From assembly GCA_963921425.1 (NCBI GenBank), contig OY992836.1, positions 21,679,889 through 21,743,888 on the forward strand: DNA of 64,000 bases, in the 5' to 3' direction. The DNA is from Dryas octopetala. Its lineage: Eukaryota > Streptophyta > Magnoliopsida > Rosales > Rosaceae. A model generated the notes under the pieces. It searched no databases. It was given only the letters and a program-made list of their open reading frames with translations, and was not told the DNA's origin. Made by a program: the position numbers and the translations under genes. Shown here piece after piece: positions 24,090 through 36,346 of this stretch (within the stretch, counting starts at the first letter, position 1; every line of letters starts with the position of its first letter).

Positions 24090-24977
24090 TTTCAGCATCC
24101 TTTGGACAATGTGGTCCCTTTTGTTAGAATACAATGCTAACTATAAGAAGGTAATAGAATGATATCCTTTTAACTGTTTCTTTTCTTCCCTTCCTGGGTG
24201 GTGGATATTGTAGTTCAAATTGCATCATTTGATTTTCAAACTAGAAGAATGTTTTATGAAGGTTCTAGAGTTGTAATTGACTTTGTTCTGTTTGATCTAT
24301 TTGCAGGGCTTGGCTAGAATTCCAATTATGGATTTTACTAACAAACCATTTATGCTCGAGTGTTTGGGGGGTGGGGCTGGGGGGGGTCTTGGTTTGGGAG
24401 CTGCCTCTTATGAGAAATGCTACAGTTTTGCGGTGTGGAAATTTTGCAACAGTCTAATCATATAAAAAAGTTTTGCTCTCTGTTTATGGGACATGTATTT
24501 TTCATTGGTTAAAACATTATGGTTGTGTTATTTAATTTGGGATTCTACACTGACTTTAGCCACCCATGAATTGATACAGGACCCTGTTGATAAAATCGTT
24601 ATTGCTGCTGCAACATTCGTGATTCTTTGAATCAATTGCGATGAACAATTCTAAAACATAAATCAATTTTTTCTGGCTGTTTATTAATTGAAATAAAAAT
24701 GACTACAAAATTTGACAACACAGCCACGTACATGCAGGCATGCAGCCCGCAGGCTTGTACAGAAACATAACTGCATTTTCTTTCTTTTGTAATGTAAAAG
24801 TGAAATCTCAACCTACTCAAATCAATCCCACTATACATAAAATGGTTTAATTAAATAATCTAAACTTTCACTGATCACTCAGTGAATTGTGCTTTATATA
24901 TTAAACACAAAGTAGCTGCGAGTTTCTATCTGATCTCCCAGGAAATTCGGAGCAGGCAAACCAGGAAGCCCCATTCT
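24090..24977. other. Intergenic / 3' UTR region with a G-rich tract
   Basis: Sequence between the convergent DCN1-like (+) and chitinase (-) genes. Apart from the G-rich tract at 24366-24398 I see no feature. Confidence 0.5.
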
Positions 24978-26234
24978 TCATTCGTCAAGAATCCATGACT
25001 TTGAAGCTGTAGTTGAAATAGAATAACAATAATATTAAGAATAAATTTACCGGAAATTAAATTTAAGATTAATGGAAAAATCTAAAATTATCATCAAGAA
25101 AAAAGTTGGTGAATTACCTTGGGTCGAGATCTTCCAGTCGCTATCATAACTGAGGGCCCAAAAGAAGTATCCACGAAGCCCAAGGGCCTGAGCAAACCCT
25201 ATCTTGGAGGTCGTGGTTAAGGCATCATCAAATGAAGCCCACCAAGACTCCGTAAAAGAATATACTGATACAGTGTTCACGTCATACACCACGGTGGCGC
25301 CAGACTGCTGATTCAGCATCTCCAACTGGTTGAAGAACAGCACCCCATTTGTTGGGCCTGGGCCTACAGCGGTGGCTCCAATACCATGTACATTGGGATC
25401 TTTGAGCTGCCATGTCCTGCCGTAGAGCGGCAAGCCCACAACCAGCTTCTTTGGGGGCATGCCTGCCTTGATCCATGATCTAAGCCCATATATCGTGTTC
25501 ACGTTACTATTTGGGTCAAATAATGCTGCATTGGGCCCTGTAATATTGCTCCAAGCCCCGTGATAGTCGTAGCACATTGCATTGGCCCAGTCCAAGTATT
25601 TTTCCATTGCTGGGACCGGGTAGGAGCGGGTGACATTGGCCAAGAAGAAGTCGGCCGAGAAGTAGACGGCGGCGGTGAGCAATAGAGGAGGGCGGGCCGT
25701 GACGTTAGCTTCTCTCTCGAGTGTGTGGCGCCATTCCTTGAGTAAATGGCCCAAATCCCTCATTTCTTTTGGGCTTTGAGGGAATTCCCAATCAAGATCC
25801 AGCCCATCAAACCCAAACTTACGTGCAACCTCTATGGCCGAGTTTATGAAGTTTGTACGTGAGGAGGGATTGGAGGCCATGCGAGCAAAGGTGCTAGGTA
25901 GTTCTGGGCCTTCTACCCCACCACCTATGGACAAGAGGGTCTTCACTGGTGGGGTTTTGTGATGGAGGGTAGTGGTGAAATTGGAGAGGAGCAAAGCTGT
26001 CGAATTTGATATGTCAAATGTGAAGCTGACATCGTTTGGCACAAGAAAAGCATAGAAGATGTGGGTGAACAATGATGTGTTTATGGCTGAAGCTGGGAAA
26101 TCCTCTACCCATGAAGGGTAATAGGCTGACTTCACCGCCGGAGGGTCCGGCGGCGAGTCTGCCACACATCCGGTGATGATCATCAAAGAACATAAAAGCA
26201 AGAGAAGAATATGCACCAAGTTGAGGCTGGCCAT
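24978..26234 (-). CDS. Class V chitinase (GH18), secreted, catalytic motif intact
   Basis: Two exons on the minus strand: 26234-25118 and 25006-24978, giving 381 aa ending SKSWILDE-stop. It should hydrolyse chitin or related N-acetylglucosamine polymers outside the cell. The N-terminus is a signal peptide (hydrophobic about residues 6-20, then TGCVADS). The GH18 barrel shows KTLLSIGGG (about 98-106) and the full catalytic motif DGLDLDWE, with the proton donor at Glu150, then MCYDYHG and the terminal-strand WALSYDSDW. Several N-glycosylation sequons are visible. A TATA-like tract lies 70-85 bp upstream. It is the left-most member of the GH18 cluster, and unlike the neighbouring receptors it carries no kinase. 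The intron near the very end of the frame is shared with the chitinase at 61.5 kb. Confidence 0.94.
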
Positions 26235-26301
26235 ATTTCTTAGGGGCCTCTAGGCTGTAAGGTAAAGTGGACTACTCAATGGTTCTAGGAAGGGTTGAAG
26301 G

Positions 26302-26320
26302 GTATATATAATATATATAT
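26302..26320 (-). promoter_or_regulatory. TATA-like tract upstream of the chitinase gene
   Basis: An alternating TA run about 70-85 bp before the minus-strand start codon is the only TATA-like element at a plausible distance. Confidence 0.4.
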
Positions 26321-27832
26321 GTTATTCAAAAGCTTGAAATTTATTTGGTGCATGCTTATTGTATACTTGTATTTATCCTATTACAAGAAAGACTTAATGC
26401 ATATAAATTTGTAGGGGTTAAACTTAAAAGTATTGCTATATAATATTATAATCTAAGAAGTAGTTGTTTGTGATTCATGTTTGGGTTAAAACTTGTTGTA
26501 ATTTGGACTGGTACTAAGAGGGGTTAGGTTGTTGGCAGTATAAAAAAATCTCTAGAAGCCGTCCGTTATGACTTATTCATAAAATGCAGTGTTCTAGAAT
26601 TAAACAAAAGGACTCTGTCGTGCTGATTGGAATGGACCTGAGAGAGGTTGAGTATGTGGCTTGCAATTTGCACTAAATCAATTTAAATAGTGGAGTTAAG
26701 ATCTACTTCCTTTATGGGGTGAGAGCTGGCCAATAGGACACATTTGGTTTTAATATTTGGAGTTGACATCTACTTCCCTTACATAAACTGGCAATTCTCT
26801 TTGAATGACAAAAGATTATAGTATGTAGTAATATGTACGTAGCTTTCTTACTCTTTTCTAGGCAGTTTAGCAAATAAAGAATATTTTTCCATGTCTTTGT
26901 AGTTGGGTTATGGAGTATAGCTAGGTTCATATCAGTTCTGGCAATTAATTAATGCACAATTTGACATTAAAGTTTTCAAACCAAAAGAGTCACATTCAAT
27001 TTGTATATTCTTTTATTATTCCAAAGACAAAATAAAGCCATTTATTTATAATATTAACAATATTATATTATGAAGTGTCCAAACCTTCATTTGGTGGATT
27101 TTGTGGTCGTCTCTGCATTTGATGTATGCTTGTGGAGATTAATGCTTGGACACTGAAGTCATGAGTTGTGGAAGCTCCAATGATAACAACACAGGCTTCA
27201 ATAGAAAATGGTTTCTAAAACCTTAGTACATCATACCATAATGTTACTTTAACCACTTGTCTTAATTGCTGAATGGACAGTTTACCCACAATGGCTAATG
27301 CAATGTCATCAATAAAGAATCAATTATGTTTATAAGAAAGAAAGGTTATTTCTAATCCTATCCAATGATTTCTCGAAATTAAATGGTCCAATCGGCTTTT
27401 TCTGAATGCAGCTAGTTGACTGGAGTTGGAGAGCAGGCTATTATTGAAGTAATTAGCTGTGCCAATGATGAAGGTGTTAGGCAAGGCCATTCTTTACCCA
27501 CTTCCCAGAAGAAAACAAAGGGGTGTCCTATATTTGTCACAACTCACAAGGTAACAAGCTAATACATGTTATTTGAAGGTGGCCCTGTTTTGGAACAGGG
27601 GTCTATAGACTCCCAATGGTCTGAATGGACATGCTGTTCTGTTGTTTTTCATGCTTAACTGCATTTGTCTGGGAATCATGCAGGCTGGAATTGAGTTTTT
27701 TCTTTGAACTTTTTTCTTTTTGTTGTATAATAGGATTTCTTATAAACAAACAATTTGGCATAATCCTCTGACAAACAAAAAGTATTAAGTAATCTCTCTG
27801 ATAAAAATCTCCCATGAAAGCCTGCATTTTCA
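26321..27832. other. AT-rich intergenic region, nothing recognised
   Basis: Upstream DNA of the chitinase and downstream DNA of the first receptor kinase gene. I see no further coding signal or repeat. Confidence 0.5.
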
Positions 27833-30800
27833 TCATCGCGGTAACATTTCGGAAATTTGTGCATCATTAACTGAATAATTTCCTTGCTGTGAAGTGGATG
27901 TGTTCTCCATACTTATTTCATCTCTTTGTTGCGAGAAAGCTGTCTTTCTAGGAGTAGCAACAGCTTCAGTGTCAGTCTTGAGCATTGAATAAACTTGCAA
28001 CATTGTAGGCCTATCCTCTGGTTTTTCCTGGACACATAATAGAGCTACTTGCAAGCATCTCAATAATTTGCAAGAAGAAGAAGAATCATCCAGTGATGGA
28101 TCAATAAATTCCATTCCATTGTCTTCTTTCCATGATTCAAATGCCTGAAATATTTTAATGTTATTTAGTAGTTAGTTCAGATCTAAATATTAGTTTACAG
28201 TAGTACTGATAGAAAGCTATGCAGCTTACATATTCCAAAAGGTGCATATCTTCGTTCGGACCATAGTAACATGTATTCCTCCTCCCACTAATCATTTGCA
28301 AAAGTAGCACTCCAAAGCTGTAAACATCGTACTTCATAGAGTATATACCTTTTCTTGCATATTCAGGAGGAACGTAGCCACTGCATTTCATATGACAACA
28401 AGCATTAAGGATATGAACATGTGTGAATAACCAACGTGAGCCAGTTTACTTACTATGTTCCGACGATCCTGCTTGTGTTTGCTTCAAGTTCATCTTTCCT
28501 GAAAAGTTTAGCCATTCCAAAATCTGATATCTTAGCATTCATCTCATGGTCAAGTAAAATGTTGCTTGCTTTTAGATCTCGGTGAATAATCGTATAATTA
28601 GAATATTCTTGCAGATATAGGAGTCCTTGAGTAACCCCTTCAATGATGTGCACACGCTTTCTCCAGTCTAGGAGATACCGTCTGGTAGTATCTGCAAGGT
28701 ACCAAACTCATGACGAATCAATGAGGTAGTCAAAGGAGAAAGACACACTCAAATTAATGCGATTTCTGTACCTCCAAAAGCTTAGATGGACTTAACAAGT
28801 GATTTGTGTTAACTTGATATACATTGTTGACCCATTCCCAAACAACTTAAGCTTTTGAGGTCCTGTCACAGTGTCACAAGTGGCTGTCTAACAATTTGGA
28901 GAGTTTCAATGAGTTCAACAGCCTATGTTGACCTCTTAGAGGCGATGTTAAAACCCATTGATACTTAAAAAGAATGCAGAAGTATTGTGTTATTCTAGCA
29001 TGCACTATCATGCACTTTCAACTGTAATAGGAAGGATGAACAGAATTGCATACCAAAAAGGTAGAAGTCTAAGCTTTTGTTGGGCATGTACTCATAGATC
29101 AGCATTTTTTCTTCGTTCTCAGTGCAAAATCCAAGAACTGGAACTAGATTTACATGTTGCAGTCTTGCAGTAAGTGTAACCTCATTTCTAAATTCCTCAT
29201 GTCCTTGAGTTGATGTTTTTGAAAGTCTTTTCACTGCTATTTCTTGTCCTCTTCGCAATTTACCCTACAAAAATCAAACTACGATTATCATGGTTTAACA
29301 AAAGGGAAACCCAGATCTATAGCTGATCTAAAGATGAATTCTACAATTTTTAAAACACACTATTCACCAGAATTCGTACCACTTATACATAGATTTCATT
29401 GATGATTGACTTGATTAAAAATGATCCATCTCTGGATTCGCAAACAACCACAACATTACTCTACTTTATCATGTGTGCAGCTGTTGGATAAGCTTTTGGT
29501 TCAGTTTGAAGGGATTTAGTAGCCAGTGGTCCAAACAAAGGGAAAGAGTTTTTATTTCACTGCTCATCTAATCCTTAACCACATAGTATCTTGGAGCACT
29601 TGTTTTCAATACAAAAGCTACAAATGCAGTTCATATTGCATTGTTTTTTATTGATACATATCTCATTAATTTAAAAGTAGCAGCAGATTTACACAAGTGA
29701 GCACAAATAACCACAAGTTTTAAATCCCAGTTTCCACCATGTAAAAATATGTAGATAATATACCAAATGTACCTTATAAACAGGACCAAACCCACCCTCT
29801 CCAAGCTTGTTTTCACTTGAGAAGTTATTTGTAGCTGCTTTGATAGTGGAAAAGCTGAATACTTGCAGATTTGGAGCATCACTGTCAAGAGCTGATGTGC
29901 TAGTAGTCCCTGATTTTGATCTACCTAAATTGCCTAGAATTATTATCCCTGAAGCCAGATAATGAAAATCTGTTGATGTCATGATGGCAAAACAGAGAAG
30001 TTCTCTTCAACTAATTGCTACTAGAGGCAAATCCTAACAGTGGAGAAAAGTTACCTTTTGTCTTCAATAATTTTCTTTTTAAGTAACACATTGTGAAGGC
30101 TATGAGGATTATGATCAAAGTAATTGGAAGTAAAATTATAAGCAATAACCGCTGCTTGTTTTCTTGATCACTCTCTTCCTCCTGAGCTGTACTTCAAACA
30201 GGAGAGGTCAGTGATATTGTCACAAGTGTAAAGATACAATTTGATGCCTGCAAATAGCCTGCTGTCACAATAAAATTTTCATCATCCTAAATTCGAGTTC
30301 CAAGATGTATCGAAAGAATAGCATTGAATCTCTTTTGCTTATCATGATAAAATTAGCTTGAGATAAGTAAACTTAATTTTGGGGTAAGTATTCAAGCTTA
30401 CCTGCCCTAGAAAGCACCCAATTGTCATCATTGATGACTTGAAACACATTGTAACCAAGTAGCTTCTTCTTCTTTGCATATGCAATCTTAGTTCTGATAG
30501 CTTCCACATCATCGAAACCAATCCAACTCGATCCAATGATGCAGTAATTCACAACATAAGTAGCATTATACACTATGGGAGCTCGGTAGCTTCGAGTGTA
30601 CCACTTGATGTACTTATAGCTCATGGATCCGTCTGGTGTCACAGCTATGCCGGATGCAGGTGCCCCAATTCCATTGTCATTGGGGTTCACAAGTGTCCAA
30701 GCATAGCCATGGTAAGGCAAACCCAAAACCAGTTTGCTAGCTGGAAATGAGTTGTTTAACCATTGCCTTATGCCATAGTCGGTATTGACATGGCTTGATG

Positions 30801-31509
30801 GGTCATATAAAGCAGCATGAGCACCAGTAACATTCTCCTTAGAAGGCAGATGATAGTCATATGCCACTACATGTGCCCAATCCAAATTCCTCTTCAGAGA
30901 TTCAATTGGGTAACTCATTGATTCAAAAGCAGGCAAATACCGAACCGCCATTGTCAATATCATTGGTGGCTGACTTGATGACTCAGAATTCACAGCAGCT
31001 CTCCATTCATCCAATAGCTTTTCCATGTTGGTCATGTCAGAGGCTGTGTTAGGCCACAGCCAAAATAGGTCTATGCCTTGAAACCCATACCGCCTTCCTG
31101 TTTTGATTGAAGACTCAATGAAAGACTTCCTGTTAGAAGATTGGTTGAGCATTGAGGATATGACTGAAGAGTTGGCTTTCTCACCCAAAATTGATTGACC
31201 TGTTGCAGCTTGTCCATTCCAGATAGATAGGAGTGTTATGATTGATGGGTTTTTGCGCTTGACAATATCGGTGAAGCTGGAAAAGTATTGCTCATCAGCA
31301 GAAGGGATGGAGAGCTGGTAGGTAGAGGAATTTACATTAGCAAAAGCACAGATAAGATGAGTAAATAAGGCAGAGTTTATGTCAGGTATAGGAGACTCAC
31401 TACCAGCATACCAGTAACCAGCTCTAACCCAAGTTTGTGCATAGCAACAATAAAATTGAGAAGAAAGGAAGATCATGAAGAGGAGGTGGGTAATAATTTT
31501 TGGTTCCAT
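27833..31509 (-). CDS. GH18-ectodomain receptor-like kinase A (CHRK1-like)
   Basis: Seven exons on the minus strand: 31509-30402, 30186-30055, 29948-29773, 29264-29054, 28691-28454, 28380-28230 and 28144-27833, giving 775 aa. In order: signal peptide (1-24, ending CCYAQ), GH18-like ectodomain (to about 368), transmembrane helix (about 383-404), then a Ser/Thr kinase with [10 protein letters not shown], Lys484, HRDLK (Asp581), DFG (Asp599) and GTYGYVPPEY. The kinase belongs to the SRK/DUF26-type RD group. The chitinase site is lost: where active enzymes have DGLDLDWE this reads QGIDLFWL, so the catalytic Glu is Leu151 and the SIGGG strand is SIWNG. Binding of a chitin-like ligand without cleavage is inference. 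Tobacco CHRK1 has the same domain order. The intact kinase argues for a working receptor. Confidence 0.92.
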
Positions 31510-32399
31510 GGAAATAAAGCTCCCTTGGTTGCTAGTACAAGATGAAAAATATACATGGCATCCTGTGCACGATGGCTATTGACCATTTACTTCCTATTGA
31601 GAAATTTTTTCTGGCACTTTCTACTCTAAAAATAGTACAAATGAATTATTGTCATATTTTGGCAATAATTGGCAAGAGGAATACATCTCTACACGACTTA
31701 GATGGAAATTTAAGCATTCTAGACCACGTAAGTTGAATTATAGCCCTTGAAACGGAAGCAAGAAACAAGAAATTATTGTCATATTTGATCATTGACTAGA
31801 GCAGTAGAATTTCAGCTTTTGATGGATATGATATGGATATTTATGATATGGATATTTGATCGTGTCAAGGTCAAAAAAGTAACAGATATTAAATTGGGGT
31901 GTGGTGGTCGAATCCAGTACAGCTTGTCCTCACCACAAATGCAAACAGTGACCCCTTAATTTGTTTGAAAAGTATAAAATAAAAAGTAAATGACTTTTTT
32001 CAAGGACAGCTTAAAGAAGACGTCCTTTGGGACACACAATTCTCATGGGGTAGTTTGCATTCAATACAAGACCACTAGTATCATCTTGGGCGTTGATATT
32101 TAACAAAACCACCTAACTTCTTTTATGACTTGCAACAAGTCATAGGAAATAAAATCACGAGATCATTAGTATTTACTATTTAGTACCATTTTGGAAAATC
32201 TCAATAATTGACCTTTTCCTTTTCGCTGTTGAGCTGCAATGTGTATGGGGCTGTTCTAAGAAATTCATAGTGGTGGCCCTAGCTTGGACTTCTAACAAAA
32301 CCTGCCCAATTATCCAGTATTACAGGAAAAATTCTAGTTTTAATAAAAAACAAAATTACTATTTCCTTTACATTGTATGTTTCCACAACACTTGCATTG
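31510..32399. other. Intergenic region between receptor genes A and B
   Basis: About 890 bp that must hold the promoter of A and the 3' end of B. No repeat or additional gene is seen. Confidence 0.5.
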
Positions 32400-35300
32400 T
32401 CATCGGGGTACTATTTGGGAAATTGTTGCATCATTGACTGAGTAGATTTCTTCCCTCATTTTACATATATAATCCTCATCTTTATCTTCTTTAATTGAGA
32501 ATGCAGGCTTTTTAGGACTAATGATGGCTGCAGTTTCGTTCTTGAGCATTGAAGAAACCTCCAACATGGATGGTCTATCTACTGGACTTTCGTGGACACA
32601 TAATAAAGCGACCTGCATGCATCTCAGGAGCTTGCAAGACGAAGACGAATCATCTAGTGTTGGATTAATGAAATCAGTGCCTCGACCTTCTATCCACAAC
32701 TCATATGCCTGAAATAATTAGTTCAAGGTTCTTCAGTTCTTGCATTTAATGCAAAACTGATCACAAAGCATAACAATAATAGATAGTTAATTAGATACTT
32801 AACCAATCAACTTACGTGGTCTAGAAGGCTTAAATTTCCATCCAAGCCGTGTAGACATGTATTCCTCTTGCCACTTATGACTTGCAGAAGTAAAACACCA
32901 AAGCTGTAAACATCATATTTCATGGAATATATGCCTTTTCTTACATATTCAGGGGGAACACAGCCACTGCATTGCATATAAAAAAGTTTTGAGTACTAAA
33001 TATGAAACATATAAGACATGCTCTGAAATTTGAGTACTAGTGTCATTATACATACTATGTCCCGACAATTCGACCAGTGTTTGCCTCATGTTCATCTTTT
33101 TTGAAAACTCTGGCTATACCAAAATCTGATATTTTAGGATTCATCTCATCATCTAACAGAATGTTGCTTGCTTTCAAATCTCGGTGAATTATTGCAGAAT
33201 TCGAGTATTCTTGGAGATATAGAAGTCCTTGACTGACCCCTTCAATGATGCGGACACGTTGCGTCCAATCTAAAAGATTGTGTCTACTTGGATCTGTATG
33301 AAGATAAATTATATATGAACCATTATTCATGTAAAACAATATGGGACCAAAGGAGTGATTTCACATTTTCACATATCAGAACAATAAAATGAGCTTAAAT
33401 GGGTGCAAATACACTCCTTTCAAGCTTATATGAGTGTCACACCCCATTTGGTCCATTGTTACATGTCACTCATCAATCATCATGTAATAACTGAATGTAA
33501 TTGGAAACAAAGAAGAATGTAGGTACCAAATAGATAGTGATTCAAGCTTCTGTTTGGCATGTATTCATAGATCAGCATCTTTTCTTCCCTCTCAGTGCAA
33601 TATCCCAAAACTCTAACTAGATTTACATGTTGTAAAGTTGAAGTAAGTGTAACTTCATTTTTTAGCTCTTCCAGCCCTTGGTTTGAAGTTTTAGAAAGTC
33701 TTTTCACTGCTATTTGATGACCCTTCCTTAATGTACCCTATCAAAACCACACCAATCATTAGAACACTCCTGCAAAAGTTTAAGCCAGATGTATATGGGG
33801 CTGATTATAGATTGCCATAAAACAGCTTCTATTTACTCGGGTAACATGCACACACTGACAGACTTAAAACAGACAGTCTTCTATCTCTTTGTGGTGCAGC
33901 AATTTGCTTGCCTCTCTGTTTTATTATAGACAACAAGATAGCTACTGAAATATGTTCATGATTAGCATTAATATTTTAAATATGAAAGATCTAGACTCTG
34001 CATATTAAAAATTAACCTTTGCATAAATATTAATTGATGCACGCTACCTTGTAAACAGGTCCAAAGCCACCCTCTCCAAGCTTATTCTCACTTGAAAAGT
34101 TATTTGTAGCCGTTTTGACGGTTGTATAACTGAATACTTGCAGATTAGGAGCATTGCTGTTAAAATCTTCAGTAGCTGGAACTATGTTTCTTAGCCTATA
34201 AAGTGATCTTTTGATGATGCCTTTAATCCCTATGACCAAAAACAGAACAAAAAACTATTACTATCTCCAACTTTTATATGGTGAACTAATTAACAGTGGT
34301 TGAACATTTATAGTCACAGTTGGAGAAGATTACCGATTGACTTGAGTACTCTCCTTCGTTGGTAACATATTATGGTTCCCAGTAAGGTACTGATCATAGC
34401 AGTTGTGACCAGAATAGCCACCAACCGTTTCTTGTTTTGTTGATCTCTTTCTTCCTCTTGGGCTGTCAAGGCAGTTTGAGATTATACTATCGTCATTGTT
34501 ATGCTAAGTATATTAAACAATCTAATGGAATTATGAGCATAGTTAATCACTTCCCGGAAGTGAAATTGGACCTACCTGCTGCCCGAGAGAGCACCCAATT
34601 GTCGTCATTGCCGACTTGAAACACATTGTAGCCGAGAAGCCCCTTCTCCTTAGCATACAAAATTTTTACCTTGATAGCCTCCACATCATCAAAATTAATC
34701 CAAGTTGACCCAATTGTGCAGTAATTCAACACATAAGTACTATTGTACACAGGAAGTGCACCAAACCCGTAGGTTCTAATGAACCATTTGATGTACTTAT
34801 AGGCCATGGACCCGTCTAGCGTGACGGCTGGACCTGATGCCGGTGCACCAATAGCATAGTCCTTGGGGTTCACAAGGGTCCATGCGAAGCCATGGTAAGG
34901 CAAGCCTAAAACCAACTTATTAGCAGGTAGTCCTCTACTTATCCAGTCTTTAATACAATTGTTGGTGCTAGTCCCATTTGATGGGTCATACAAAGCAGCA
35001 TGAGGGTGTGTAAAATTTTCCTCTCTAGGCACATAGTAATCATATGTCACAAGATGAACCCAATTCAAGTTCCTTCTAATGGAGTCAATCGGATAAGTGA
35101 ATGCATCCACACCTTGCAAATATTGCACTGCCATAATGAAGAGCAACCTTGATTTTCCAGAGTTTGTTGCCTCAGAATCCAGGGCAGCTCGCCACTCATC
35201 TAAGAAGGTTCCCAAACTGGTCTTGTCCAGGTCTGTTCCAGGTACAACCCCACAAAGGTCTAGCCCATTAAACCCGTAAAGCCTGGCTGTTGTTATTGAA

Positions 35301-35689
35301 GATTCAATGAAGGATCTTCGGTAGGAGGACTGGTTCAACATTGAAAAGAAGATTGAAGAGTCTTCTCTGCCACCCCAGATGGATAACAACGTTGTAACTG
35401 TTGGGTTTTTGCGCCTGACAACATTGGTGAAAGTGGAGAATTGTTGTTCAGTGGAGGATTTGATTGAGAGTTGGTAAGTGGAAGAGTTTATATAAGCGAA
35501 AGCACATATAAGGTGAGTAAACAATGTAGAATCTATGTCGGAGACAGGGAATTCAGCACCGGAGTAATGGTAACCGGCTTTGATCCATGACTGTGAGGTT
35601 GAACAGAGAAAGTTCAGAGAAAGAAAGAGGAGGGTGGGAACTAATTTGGAAGCGATTGAAGAATGGTGTTGCTGCATTTTTGGCAGCAT
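32400..35689 (-). CDS. GH18-ectodomain receptor-like kinase B (CHRK1-like)
   Basis: Seven exons: 35689-34576, 34462-34334, 34229-34048, 33737-33527, 33293-33056, 32966-32816 and 32708-32400, giving 777 aa. Exons 4-6 have the same lengths (211, 238, 151 nt) and phases as in gene A. There are two possible starts four codons apart (35689 or 35677); the second leaves a more usual signal peptide. The ectodomain has SIWGG and, at the catalytic position, NGLDLCGV, so the Glu is Val148 and hydrolysis is not expected. The transmembrane helix is about 385-403. Kinase motifs are intact: [10 protein letters not shown], Lys487, HRDLK (Asp584), ISDFG, then GTYGCVPPEY. It sits head-to-tail with A and with the pseudogene to its right. 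Likely a plasma-membrane receptor for a glucosamine-type ligand, by inference. Confidence 0.91.
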
Positions 35690-36112
35690 ATACTTTTAGC
35701 AACACAAGCACGGCTATTTTACCAGACATCTTGTACAAGTTTCGTAGGGAAATGGTAGTCTTTCTGTCACAACGTATTACATGCGTGAAAGGAAGAAATT
35801 GAATATCTGGGAAAGTTAGGCTGCCCATGAAAACGATGGAAAGAGACACCATCTGGATTTTTCCGGGAACCTTTCTCCTGCGAACTCCATGCAGAGTTCA
35901 TATATAAGATCGTGTATTCGTGTAGAATTTCCACTGGCTTAAAATGGCCAAAATTTCATTGGATGCTAAAGTCATAGATGATCGATTGATTGACTGGTAA
36001 TTAAAACTTCAAGTGGTAAACTATAAAACAGGTTGAATATTATGGCTCACCATGTTGCTCCTAACTGAACCATTAATACATGATAGCAGTAGAGCTGATA
36101 TAAATGAATGGT

Positions 36113-36226
36113 GTATACAAGAAGCTTTATGCCAATCCTATACAAGAAGCTTATCATGTATAAATAATTTCCATATAGGATCCCATAGCTTCCTGTATAG
36201 GATTGGCATAAAAGGTTCTTGTATAC
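36113..36226. repeat. Near-perfect hairpin (about 41-bp arms, 31-bp loop), MITE- or precursor-like
   Basis: Arm 36113-36153 (GTATACAAGAAGCTTTATGC... then a second ACAAGAAGCTTA) pairs with 36185-36226 with about two mismatches and one single-base bulge. Each arm contains the submotif ACAAGAAGCTT or its variant twice. It lies in the 650-bp gap between gene B and the receptor pseudogene. Confidence 0.75.
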
Positions 36227-36346
36227 GATCCTGTCCGTATCAAGTGTGGATGACCCATATGTGGATGCGAGAGAATCCTTGTACAATTATAAGGTGCTAT
36301 GTCTAAGAGTAAAAGGAAAAAGGGGAAAAAAAAGTCTTCGCTGAAC

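Noticed and set aside
24277..24465. Gly-rich 62-codon frame downstream of the DCN1-like gene
   Set aside because: Produced by the G-rich tract; no homology or splice context.
25282..25476. 64-codon frame inside the chitinase gene
   Set aside because: Out-of-frame shadow of the GH18 coding sequence.
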